DNA of 32,443 nucleotides from Candidatus Woesearchaeota archaeon (GTDB taxonomy: Archaea; Nanobdellota; Nanobdellia; Woesearchaeales; GW2011-AR4). This document shows, piece after piece, positions 18,893 through 27,814 of the stretch. Every line of letters starts with the position of its first letter. The first letter of the stretch is position 1. The stretch spans positions 1 to 32,443 of the forward strand of contig JAGVXS010000038.1 of assembly GCA_018303685.1 (NCBI GenBank), in the 5' to 3' direction. A program made the translations under genes and the position numbers. The notes beneath the pieces are model-generated. The model did not search any database. It saw only the letters and a program-made list of their open reading frames with translations, and was not told the DNA's origin.

Positions 18893-19564
18893 TTATTTCC
18901 CGTTTTTGAAGAGTTTCCACCAAAACATGTTCAGCACAATTTTCATGCCGTCTATAACAGTGGTGCCTTTGTACTTGTCAGAGTATATTGTCTCAATGGG
19001 TATCTGCACATATTTTAACCTTTGCTTTCCGGCCCTTGTTATCATCTCGGATTCCATCGAGTAATCAGGGGCGTTCCACCTTATTTTTTTGTAAGCCTCT
19101 CCTGAAAAAGCCCTGAATCCGCATTGAGTATCATTGAGGCTTATGCCATATAATGCTTTCACAACATTGGATATGAACCAGTTTCCGAAGCGTAGCACAA
19201 AAGGCATTTTCCTGCTCGCCTTCCTGTAGCTGAATACAATGTCATATTTTTTTAATTTGTCCGCAAACCTCGGAATGTCTTCAGGGTTGTGCTGCGCGTC
19301 TGCATCAAGCGCGACAATGTGCTTCGCGCCTTTCCTGACAGCATAGTCGCAGCCTGTTTTCAATGCAGCGCCTTTGCCTAAGTTTATCACATGTGTAAGC
19401 ACTGCTGCCCCTGCATTTTCAGCGGCATCTTTTGTCTTGTCTTTGCTGCCGTCGTTGACAACTACAACCATGCCTGCATACAGCCTTGTTTTTTTGATTA
19501 TTCCGGCAATGCTCTTTTCCTCGTTATAGGCTGGGATCACAGCCCAGATGTTGCTTTTTTCCAT
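18893..19564 (-). CDS. GT2 dolichyl-phosphate glycosyltransferase
   Basis: WAVIPAYNEEKSI, VVVNDGSKDKT, ALDADAQHNPEDI, DTQCGFRAFSG. Confidence 0.9.
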   Translation of the reverse strand: MEKSNIWAVIPAYNEEKSIAGIIKKTRLYAGMVVVVNDGSKDKTKDAAENAGAAVLTHVINLGKGAALKTGCDYAVRKGAKHIVALDADAQHNPEDIPRFADKLKKYDIVFSYRKASRKMPFVLRFGNWFISNVVKALYGISLNDTQCGFRAFSGEAYKKIRWNAPDYSMESEMITRAGKQRLKYVQIPIETIYSDKYKGTTVIDGMKIVLNMFWWKLFKNGK

Positions 19565-22500
19565 CTAAGAATTGCCTGCAGTGCTGTTTATTGACTCTGT
19601 GGCTTCGCTGCTCTCTTCTTTGCTGATCTTCTCCAAAATATCGGCGTAATCCTGCACTATTGTGGCATTTCCGCCTTCCCAGTCAACCTTATACACATAA
19701 ATATTTGTTTCAAGCTGGGAGCCGGGAAATACAAGCTGATGGTCAATCACTTTGAAATATTTAAGCCCGTGCCCTTTCATGTAAAACATTCTCGTGAACA
19801 TGCCGCCGACCAATTCCTTCATTGACAGGATGCCTGTAATCTCATTCTCGCTTTTCGGCACCAAGGTTATCCCAAAGTCAAGCGTAGCGCCTTCAAAATC
19901 TTTCCTGAAAAGCCCGTCTTTTGACGCGAATGCAGCCGATTTTGGCCTTAAAATTCCCTGCTGCCCGATTCCGAAAACATCATAGTTGCTTAAGTTCACC
20001 TGCAGCCCGTTGCCGCACACATAAATTTTGCTTTTGTCGCTTCTGATGCAGTCGGTTATGCCTGCGTAGCTGGGCCACGGCGCAATCCATGTGTTTGCCT
20101 CGTTGTCGCTTGTTATTGACTGGATTTCAAAGTAAATGTTTTCCGCTTTCTCCCTTGTATAATTGAACTTCTTCATCATATAGCTGACAGCCTCCACCTG
20201 CGGCATTTTTCTTGCATTCTGCCAGATGTCAGCCCTTTCAAAATTCCAGCTGCCGAAATGCCCCCATACCCCGCTTTTGCCTATCATGTCGTTAGATGCA
20301 ATAAAGTACGCCTCTGGCTCCTCGCAATGCGTGAATGAAAGTATTTTTTCAACATCCTTTGAATCAAGCTTGAGAGCTTTCAGCTCTTTCTGTGCCTGAT
20401 TCCTGCCCAAAAGTATAATTTTGTTAAGTATCTTCAGCGTTTTGTGGGAGTCATTGGTGATTTCAAACAGCTTGTTGAATGCATTGTCGCTTCCGCAGTC
20501 GAGCATCCTTAGAATGCCAATAGCCTCTCTTTCATCGCTTACCATCAGCAGCTTGCCCACCCAGTGAGCTGCAGTGGCAGTCTGGGTAGTGCCGTCAAAA
20601 GTGACTCTTCTGCCCGTAAGCGCCTTGAAGTGATGCCCGAAGTCCCACCACGACGTGATTATGGCATCTTCGCCAGAGCCGTTCTTTATGGTGTTCAATG
20701 CATTGTACCATGCGTCATTGACGATTGGTATGTCGGATCCAGCAGCGGCAACAGCCCCTTTTATGGGATTGGCAAAAACCAGCAGCCACACCACAATCAG
20801 CATTCCGCTGCTTATTATTTTATGGATTTTGAATTCCTTTGTCAGCCATCTGGACAGGTGGGTATAGCTTTTTCCGATGGCAACGCCCAAAGCAACGCTG
20901 AATGCAGGGGCCAAAAGCAGCGTAAACCTCACGCCTTTGATGCTTGCGAACATAGTAGATACAATCCAAAGCGACAATAGTATGGGAAGCTGGAAATCAT
21001 AAGAAGAGTCTTTTTTGTAAATTGAAATCGCTATTCTGGCTAAAACAGGCAGCATTATCCATGCCAGCAGCGTGTATATCTTCAACGACTGGTATATTGG
21101 CGGGCTGCTGCCGAAGCTGATAAATAAAATCCCGTAGAAAACGGCAGCTCCGATAAAGTACACAAAGTCAGATTTTTTTATCCCCTCGCTTCTTGATATT
21201 GAAAGCACAAGCCCCAGGAGGCTTATGAAAAACAGGAAAATGCCCCCCATGGAATTTATTATGTTGTTTATTGAGCCTTCGTTCAGCTCTGCAACGGTTG
21301 TCAGCACATTCGGCCAGAATGCAGTCGGCGAAATCACAGGCGCCTTGATTGAGGTAAAGCTGAAGGGGCCTGCAAAGCTGCTGCTGAATGTATGCCATCC
21401 TGAAAATAAAGTTACAAATGCAGCAGTTGAAATGAAGTAAATAGTTCCTGCAAGCGCCATTCGCCTTATGGCCGGGTTGGCTAAAACAGGCTTTATGCTT
21501 TTGGCTGCAAAAAAATCAGTCAACGCCAGATAAGCCAAAACCGCTGCAGCAGTCGCAATCAGGAAGTCAAAAACATACCACCACCCGCTCCATGCAGAGG
21601 TGAACATGCCTGTAAAAAATCCTGCAAGCGCTGCAAGCACAATCCCTCTTATTTTTTTGCCGTCAATCGCCTCGATGAAAAGCCATGTCACCAAAAGAGG
21701 GAAAAATACAACCCATGCGTCGCTGTCAGCATGCCCGAACAAAGTCCTGCCGAGAAAAGCTGAATTGACCGCCATCATGACGCCTGCAAAAAGCCCCCCC
21801 ATGTTGCCTGCAATTTTTCTGGTAATCAGGAATACAAGCAGCACGCATAATGCCGAAACAAAAATCGGGTAGTAAAACAATGAGCGCATAAGCGTCAGGC
21901 CCGGCACAAGCAAATGCAGAGCCTTGTAGAAATAAGCCAGAAAATAAGGGTGGAACATGTCAGGGAAGACAAACCTTCCGTTTGGGGCGTACTGCCTGGT
22001 GTCAAATGGCCTGTTGTCCTTCAGTATGTCGCCCGGATGCCCGTTCTCAATGATGTTTTTTGCGTACCTGAACCAGTAATACGGGTCGATATCCGGCATA
22101 TAGTTTCTGTTGTTCCCGTCCTGAAAAAATGACTTGAAGTAAGCTGAGGTTTCCCTGATGCGCTGCTCAATCTGCTGGCTGTTCTGGCTTATCGCTCTTT
22201 GGAGCTCTGTATCAACAAGCGCATTTTTGTTTGAGTCAGGCAGATTTGGGTACTGCTGGTCAATCGAAGCCCTTATCTGCGCTCTTATGGAGTTTACCAC
22301 GCTGTCTGCAGCCCACCTGTCTGTCATTGGCAGCAAGCCCGCCTGCATCCTGATATAGATTGAAAGAATTATCGGGATAAGCGCTATGAATATAACGCCG
22401 TATTTTTTGAAGAAATCTGCAACTTTGCCCCAATTCACCTGTATGTCATCGCCGCCTGCAGCCTCTTTTTCTTCATGTCTGAAAAATTTCTTTATCCTGC

Positions 22501-22732
22501 CAAAGTCAAATGACAGCTCGTCATCATCTTTTTCCTTTGCCGGGGCTCGGGCATCTTCTGTTTTTTCGCTTTTGAAGAAATTCTTTACTTTGCTGAAGTC
22601 TATAGTTATCTCTTCATCATCTTTTTTCCCTTCTTTTTGAGCTTCATCAGGCTTTTTTTCCTCTTTGCTTTTGAAGAAATTCTTTATTTTCCCGAAGTCA
22701 ATAGATATCTCTTCATCTTCTTTGCTTTCCAT
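19565..22732 (-). CDS. aglB: Oligosaccharyltransferase STT3/AglB with N-terminal repeat extension
   Basis: DPYYWFRYAKN, GHADSDAWVVFFPL, SWWDFGHHFKALTGR (WWDxG); 1055 aa polytopic. Confidence 0.93.
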   Translation of the reverse strand: MESKEDEEISIDFGKIKNFFKSKEEKKPDEAQKEGKKDDEEITIDFSKVKNFFKSEKTEDARAPAKEKDDDELSFDFGRIKKFFRHEEKEAAGGDDIQVNWGKVADFFKKYGVIFIALIPIILSIYIRMQAGLLPMTDRWAADSVVNSIRAQIRASIDQQYPNLPDSNKNALVDTELQRAISQNSQQIEQRIRETSAYFKSFFQDGNNRNYMPDIDPYYWFRYAKNIIENGHPGDILKDNRPFDTRQYAPNGRFVFPDMFHPYFLAYFYKALHLLVPGLTLMRSLFYYPIFVSALCVLLVFLITRKIAGNMGGLFAGVMMAVNSAFLGRTLFGHADSDAWVVFFPLLVTWLFIEAIDGKKIRGIVLAALAGFFTGMFTSAWSGWWYVFDFLIATAAAVLAYLALTDFFAAKSIKPVLANPAIRRMALAGTIYFISTAAFVTLFSGWHTFSSSFAGPFSFTSIKAPVISPTAFWPNVLTTVAELNEGSINNIINSMGGIFLFFISLLGLVLSISRSEGIKKSDFVYFIGAAVFYGILFISFGSSPPIYQSLKIYTLLAWIMLPVLARIAISIYKKDSSYDFQLPILLSLWIVSTMFASIKGVRFTLLLAPAFSVALGVAIGKSYTHLSRWLTKEFKIHKIISSGMLIVVWLLVFANPIKGAVAAAGSDIPIVNDAWYNALNTIKNGSGEDAIITSWWDFGHHFKALTGRRVTFDGTTQTATAAHWVGKLLMVSDEREAIGILRMLDCGSDNAFNKLFEITNDSHKTLKILNKIILLGRNQAQKELKALKLDSKDVEKILSFTHCEEPEAYFIASNDMIGKSGVWGHFGSWNFERADIWQNARKMPQVEAVSYMMKKFNYTREKAENIYFEIQSITSDNEANTWIAPWPSYAGITDCIRSDKSKIYVCGNGLQVNLSNYDVFGIGQQGILRPKSAAFASKDGLFRKDFEGATLDFGITLVPKSENEITGILSMKELVGGMFTRMFYMKGHGLKYFKVIDHQLVFPGSQLETNIYVYKVDWEGGNATIVQDYADILEKISKEESSEATESINSTAGNS

Positions 22733-22783
22733 AAGTTGAGACCACCTTTTCGGAGGGATAGAGTGTGTTTTAAAAGCTTTTTG

Positions 22784-23872
22784 TTAGTTAAAAAATATTT
22801 TTGAAAAGCGCAGAAACCTCGGCTCTTTGAGCAGGAGATTTACAACCAGCGGAATTGGAGAGTCCCTGTCGTACTTTTTAAGCACTTTCCTTACTTTCTC
22901 CTGAGCCATCAGTCCAAGAAGCTTGTCGTAATCCCTGTCGGAAAATTTGTTCAGCATATTCCTTATCATTAAATGCAGGCGGAGCTCCCTGCCGGACTGC
23001 CTTCTGAATTCCCTGTTATAATCTTTGTTATTGGCGATGCAGTCGCACAAAGTCTGCGCTGCCTTGAGCGAGGGAATTATGCCGCCTCCTGTTGTGGCTT
23101 TTACCTGTGATGCAGCATCGCCAATCAAATACACATTGCCTTTTTGTATTGGCTTTTTTGGATTGTACAATGGTATTAGTCCTGATTCCCAGCAAAGCAC
23201 ATCTTTTTTGCCTGTTCTTTTTTTGAGGAATGCGTAAAAATGCTCCTGCGCATTCTCAAAGCATCCTATGCCAAGCCTTGCAGTGTCTTCGCTTTCAGGC
23301 ACAACCCATCCGAAAAAATTCGGAAAATCTGAGCCAAAATAAGTCTCAAATGCAGTTGTATCCATTGCAAGCTTTACTTTTGCCTGCATGCCGATATAGC
23401 TCTTTGCCGGGTTGATTTCTGCTGCCTTTGCAACAGCCGAGTAAGGGCCGTCTGCGCCGACAATTGCATCAGTTTTTACCTCTTTTATTTTGTTGTTTTT
23501 TGTGTCCCTGGCTTTTATTATGTTCCTGCCGCCAATCCCGATGAATTTGTGGTTTAACAAAATTTCAGCGCCCTCGTTTTGTGCCATCTCGGCAACAAAC
23601 TGGTCAAATTTGTCGCGCCACATTACAATTTCGTCAACACTAACTTCTATCCTGTTGTTTTTGCTAACTACAACAACTTTGTCCAGCTTTTCTGCAATAA
23701 TCTCATTTTTCAGCTTGAAGAATTTTTCAATGGAATGGGTTACAATGCCGGTGCATTGCACAGGGCTGCCTATTGTATTATGCTCTTCAAGAACTGCCAC
23801 TTTTTTGCCCTGTTTTGCCAGCAAATAAGCTAAATAAGAGCCTGCAGGACCCGCCCCCACTATTGTTATCAT
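22784..23872 (-). CDS. Geranylgeranyl reductase family FAD-dependent oxidoreductase
   Basis: IVGAGPAGSYLAYLLAKQGKKVAVLEE; PVQCTG; GADGPYSAVAK; YLIGDAASQVKATTGGGI. Confidence 0.88.
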   Translation of the reverse strand: MITIVGAGPAGSYLAYLLAKQGKKVAVLEEHNTIGSPVQCTGIVTHSIEKFFKLKNEIIAEKLDKVVVVSKNNRIEVSVDEIVMWRDKFDQFVAEMAQNEGAEILLNHKFIGIGGRNIIKARDTKNNKIKEVKTDAIVGADGPYSAVAKAAEINPAKSYIGMQAKVKLAMDTTAFETYFGSDFPNFFGWVVPESEDTARLGIGCFENAQEHFYAFLKKRTGKKDVLCWESGLIPLYNPKKPIQKGNVYLIGDAASQVKATTGGGIIPSLKAAQTLCDCIANNKDYNREFRRQSGRELRLHLMIRNMLNKFSDRDYDKLLGLMAQEKVRKVLKKYDRDSPIPLVVNLLLKEPRFLRFSKIFFN

Positions 23873-24039
23873 GCGTTTTGGTAGTTGTTTTTGGTTTATA
23901 TATATAGTGTTGGCTGGTTTTGTGGGTAGTGGTGTAGAAAACCCACTTTACTCAATAAATGTAACTACTATAAAATAACGAAAACTTTAAAAAGGGGTAT
24001 GAATTACTCCCATAACATCATATACAAGAGTGGGGGCAA

Positions 24040-26079
24040 ATGATTAAAAAACTATTCACTTTAACGGCATTACTGCTTGTTTTTGCATCTCTATTTAGCG
24101 GCATTTCTTATGGAGCTTCTGGAAGCTTTTCCGGCTTTGACGTATCAATTGACAGGGTTACAGCCAATGGCAATGTCGTAACAGAGTCAAGAAGCAATCT
24201 TATGGATGATGCAAACGCATTCTCAGTCATAGTTGAGTTTACAGCTGTGAGGGCACTTGACGACGGGCACGTGGAAGCAATTTTGAGGGGGAGGCAGTCC
24301 GGCGATGTAGTGTCAGATGCAACAGGCACTTTTGACATGTTTGAAGGGCAAAACTCCATTGTATTGCTGAGCCTTGTCCTTACAGACGGGCTTAAGAGGG
24401 AAGATGAGTTTGACTTGACTGTAAAGATTGTCGACATCAGGGGAAACTCAGAGCAGAAAACCTATGGGATAAAGACAAGGGATACAAGGACAAGAGGCAG
24501 GCTTGATGTTTCAATAGACAGGGTGTTTGTCAACAACAAGGTGGTTGCCGAGTCAAAAACAAATTTTATCGACGAAAGCAATGATTTTGATGTCTTGGTT
24601 GAATTCACAGCCCTTGAGGATTTGGAAGACGCGCGTGTAGAGGCTGTTTTGAAGGACTTGAGAAGCGGCAATGTTGTCGCAGACGCCTCTTCAAATTTTG
24701 ACCTGAGCCAGGATTCAAGCTCCTCGGTTTTGCTTAGCCTTGAGCTGCTTGACAAGCTTAAGGACAGCAGCTCGTTTGAGCTGGCTGTAAGGATTGCAGA
24801 CGCTGAAGGAGATTCAGTGCAGAAAGTGTATGGACTTAGAATGAAAGATGGCAACGGCAATGGAGTTTCAGGCGGCAGCAGTTCAAGGAATTTGGACATT
24901 TCAGTAGACAGTGTGGAAGTTGAAAGCAGGGTTGTTGCTGAAAATGAGAACAATTTTGTAGTCATAGGGGAAAGCAAGAAGGAGCTGGACCTGAGGGTAA
25001 GGCTGACATCGCTTGAAGACATCCAGGACGCGCATATAGACGCTATTTTAACTTTTGAAAACGGGGATGTTGTGGCTGATGCAACAGCAGCTTTTGACAT
25101 TTCTGAAGATGAAAATGCAGCCAAGAAGCTCGAGCTTCCGCTGATTGGCAGCTTCGGGCAGAACAGCTTCAAGCTTAAAGTCAGGGTGATAGACGCAGAA
25201 GGTGATTCAGAGGAGAAAGTTTATGGCTTAAAGATAAGCAAGAAAAGGTTTCCTTTCGTGATAAGCAGCATTTCATTAAGCCCTGAAAGCAATGCAGAGG
25301 CTGGCAAGAATCTTATTGCAAAAGTCAGGTTCAGGAACAGCGGGGTAGTGCCTCTTGACGGCGTGAATGTAAAAGTAAGCATTCCCGAGCTTGGAGTTTC
25401 AGCCTCAAAATTTGCAGACAGCATAGAGGGATTTGACACAGAAGCAAGCGAGGAATTCGTGCTGAAAATACTTGACAATACACCTACTGGAACTTATACT
25501 TTGAGGTCAGAGGTAACATCGCAGTTCGGCAGCGAGAGCGAGGTAAAGGAGATTCCTGTTTTTATCCTCGGCAAAGGCGATCAGGAAAAGCAAATAGTAA
25601 ATGACAAGCTTTTAATCAACGTGCCGGTGCTGAAGCAGAGCATGAAAAATGACGGCACTGAGGCAATCTACCCAATTATGCTTACAAACAATGGCCCTGA
25701 CGCAAATTCCTACACGCTGCTGCTTGACAGCGGAGACTGGGCAGGATTCAGGCTTTCAGACTCAAACACATTTGTGCTCGAGCCAAAAGAGTCGAAAACA
25801 ATTAATGTTTATGCTTCCGCAACAGCTGCTTCAAAAGGCGAGCATATATTTGTAGCAACCATAAAAAGCAACGACAAGGTTCTGAAGCAGATCCCGCTAA
25901 AAGCCAATGTTGTTGCAGGAAAAGGGCTATTGGCAGCTAATCTTAAAAATATACTTGGGATGCTACTCATCAGTTTTGTGGTTTTGCTTGCTGCAGTGGG
26001 CTTGTTTTTCGGCGTCAAAAGGCTGGCGCAGGGAAGTAACGAAGAGGAAATGCAGGAAGAAATGCAGGATTATTACTGA
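24040..26079 (+). CDS. Secreted/membrane-anchored surface protein with three tandem repeats plus CARDB/NEW3-like domains
   Basis: Signal peptide MIKKLFTLTALLLVFASLFSGISYGA, three ~120-aa repeats, C-terminal TM. Confidence 0.8.
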   Translation: MIKKLFTLTALLLVFASLFSGISYGASGSFSGFDVSIDRVTANGNVVTESRSNLMDDANAFSVIVEFTAVRALDDGHVEAILRGRQSGDVVSDATGTFDMFEGQNSIVLLSLVLTDGLKREDEFDLTVKIVDIRGNSEQKTYGIKTRDTRTRGRLDVSIDRVFVNNKVVAESKTNFIDESNDFDVLVEFTALEDLEDARVEAVLKDLRSGNVVADASSNFDLSQDSSSSVLLSLELLDKLKDSSSFELAVRIADAEGDSVQKVYGLRMKDGNGNGVSGGSSSRNLDISVDSVEVESRVVAENENNFVVIGESKKELDLRVRLTSLEDIQDAHIDAILTFENGDVVADATAAFDISEDENAAKKLELPLIGSFGQNSFKLKVRVIDAEGDSEEKVYGLKISKKRFPFVISSISLSPESNAEAGKNLIAKVRFRNSGVVPLDGVNVKVSIPELGVSASKFADSIEGFDTEASEEFVLKILDNTPTGTYTLRSEVTSQFGSESEVKEIPVFILGKGDQEKQIVNDKLLINVPVLKQSMKNDGTEAIYPIMLTNNGPDANSYTLLLDSGDWAGFRLSDSNTFVLEPKESKTINVYASATAASKGEHIFVATIKSNDKVLKQIPLKANVVAGKGLLAANLKNILGMLLISFVVLLAAVGLFFGVKRLAQGSNEEEMQEEMQDYY

Positions 26080-26097
26080 CTGTTCAAATTCAATTTC

Positions 26098-27594
26098 ATG
26101 AATCAGATAAAAAAGATGCTGATGCTTTTTGTATTCTTGTTTTTAATTAGCCAGGCTTATGCGCAGGACTTCTCATTATTCTCAGGAAAATTTTATGACC
26201 TGAAGCAGGGCGAAAAAAGCATTGATTTTGAGCCTTACAACGGCACTTACAACATATGCGGGAATGAAGAAAAGACAATACCAATACTTGTTGCGAACAA
26301 AGGCGCAGCCGGTAACAAATATTCTCTGGATTTAGCAGGGGTGAGCTGGGCAAGCCTGAATGTAAATGAATTTGCATTGCCAAAAAAGCAGAGCGGTGCT
26401 ATATTCCTGAATTTAAATCCCGGCATTGATGCGGAGGGGAAATACAGCATAAAAGTAAATGGCGTTTCTTTGGCTGGAAATATTGAAAGAAGCCTTGACA
26501 TTGACGTAAACGTCGAGAAATGCCACTCATTTAGCCTGGAGATTGAAAAGGACTATGACAGGGTTTGCGGCGGTGCAGTTAAAAAATACACGGGAGAAAT
26601 TGCAAATGAAGGCAAGGGAAAAAATGATTTTGAGCTCGGCATCCGGGGGCCTAACTGGATAAGCATGGATGAAAATGAATATTCAATCGATGCGGGTGGA
26701 AGGCAGAAATTTGAGTTCAATGCGGATATTCCTGCAGGCGCAAAGGGCATTTTTGACGTTGTTGTGAGCACCGCAATAAAAAGTCTGCCGTCAGTAAAAT
26801 CGGAAAAAAAGCTGGGCATAGAGGTTGTGCCAAAGTACGACTGCTACAAAGCAGATTTTTTGGCAGATTCAAAAATAACAAATTATTATTCAGACGAGTA
26901 CATTTTAATAAAAATAAAAAATGATGGAATCAAGCAGGCAGGCTACAAAATCAGTTTGGATGCTCCGGATTGGGTTTCTGTCGATGCAAAAGAAATTGTA
27001 GTGAATCCGCAGCAGTATGGCGGCGTAAACTTGCATTTAAATCCCGGCAATGAAGTTCCTGAAGGAACTTATCCAATAAAAATCAATGCGGAATTTGACG
27101 ATGTTTTATATTCAAAGAATGCCGATGTCGTTCTAAAGAGAAACAAATTTGCAGATATAAAGTCTATTTTTGCATTCTACCTGTATTACTTTTATGTTTT
27201 GGCATTTATCCTAATATCCTTGTTTATTCTCAGGCGGCAAATAAAAAATAAGATAAAAACATCGTATAAAAATTATCGTGTAAGAAAAGCAAGATTAAAG
27301 GCTTTGGAAGCCGCCAGGGAAGCAAGGCAAAAGAAAGCAAAAGAAACCAGGAAGCCTGAATTCAAAATCAAAAAATTCAGCTGGAAATGGTTTTTGATTG
27401 CATTAATTGCAGTTTTTTCATTGCTGTTTTTTTCAGCCTGGAAATTTGATTTTCCCGTCTCAAAAGAAATCCTAGAAGATTATTACGCTTATTTCATCAC
27501 TGGAATTTTGATTTCTTTGGCTATAATATTGCTGATAGAATTCTACAAGCCGCTGTTTAGGGTTCTGGAAAAAATAGGCAGAAAGAAAAAATAA
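26098..27594 (+). CDS. Surface protein with NEW3/CARDB-like ectodomains and C-terminal TM helices
   Basis: Signal peptide, repeated LDLAGVSWASLNVNE / LGIRGPNWISMDENE / ISLDAPDWVSVDAKE beta-sandwich units, basic cytoplasmic linker. Confidence 0.75.
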   Translation: MNQIKKMLMLFVFLFLISQAYAQDFSLFSGKFYDLKQGEKSIDFEPYNGTYNICGNEEKTIPILVANKGAAGNKYSLDLAGVSWASLNVNEFALPKKQSGAIFLNLNPGIDAEGKYSIKVNGVSLAGNIERSLDIDVNVEKCHSFSLEIEKDYDRVCGGAVKKYTGEIANEGKGKNDFELGIRGPNWISMDENEYSIDAGGRQKFEFNADIPAGAKGIFDVVVSTAIKSLPSVKSEKKLGIEVVPKYDCYKADFLADSKITNYYSDEYILIKIKNDGIKQAGYKISLDAPDWVSVDAKEIVVNPQQYGGVNLHLNPGNEVPEGTYPIKINAEFDDVLYSKNADVVLKRNKFADIKSIFAFYLYYFYVLAFILISLFILRRQIKNKIKTSYKNYRVRKARLKALEAAREARQKKAKETRKPEFKIKKFSWKWFLIALIAVFSLLFFSAWKFDFPVSKEILEDYYAYFITGILISLAIILLIEFYKPLFRVLEKIGRKKK

Positions 27595-27609
27595 GTGGGG
27601 ACGTAGGGA

Positions 27610-27621
27610 TTTTCGCTTTGT
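27610..27621 (-). other. tRNA intron 4 (12 nt, T-loop 59/60)
   Basis: Helix TTCG/CGAA flanked by AAA and AAT bulges, outer helix TAGGG/CCCTA; splicing gives canonical TTCGAAT. Confidence 0.85.
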
Positions 27622-27634
27622 TTCGAACCCTAAT

Positions 27635-27663
27635 TTCGGCTCTTAGTAATTTCTTACTAAAAT
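27635..27663 (-). other. tRNA intron 3 (29 nt, variable region, ~45/46)
   Basis: Helix CGGT/GCCG, bulges GGA and AAA, 9-bp inner stem with GAAA tetraloop. Confidence 0.8.
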
Positions 27664-27671
27664 CCACCGGT

Positions 27672-27715
27672 ATCACCTTCAGTAATTCATCGTCTTGCGA
27701 CTCATCGCTCCAATG
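27672..27715 (-). other. tRNA intron 2 (44 nt, canonical 37/38)
   Basis: Bulges AGC and ATA; helix CTCC/GGTG with one U-U mismatch; outer helix is the anticodon stem. Confidence 0.85.
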
Positions 27716-27739
27716 CTGGAGCCGGTGATAATAACCAGG

Positions 27740-27756
27740 CTGTACGGATTACTCCT
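27740..27756 (-). other. tRNA intron 1 (17 nt, D-loop, ~15/16)
   Basis: BHB-like: GTAT/GTAC 4-bp helix, AAA and AGC 3-nt bulges, GGA-GTAA-TCC inner hairpin. Confidence 0.75.
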
Positions 27757-27814
27757 TTATACGACGTCCCCTTAAGTTTGAAGTAATCTAATCTTTATTT
27801 AAAAGTTGTTGTTT

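Larger units (their letters stand above)
27596..27771 (-). tRNA. tRNA-Trp (anticodon CCA) with four introns
   Basis: Acceptor GGGGACG/CGTCCCC, A73, anticodon stem ACCGG/CCGGT, loop CTCCAGA, T-arm TAGGG-TTCGAAT-CCCTA after splicing; mature 74 nt. TATA (TTTAAATA) at 27803-27796 on minus; T6 tract 27591-27586. Confidence 0.9.

Noticed and set aside
24462-25172. 236-aa minus-strand ORF
   Set aside because: Ser/Leu-rich antisense shadow of the repeat-containing surface protein
27596-27771. First read as a novel structured ncRNA (8-bp closing stem, three GNRA hairpins), also considered hammerhead-like, RNase P or SRP RNA
   Set aside because: Core motifs of those RNAs are absent, whereas removal of four BHB-placed segments yields a complete canonical tRNA-Trp
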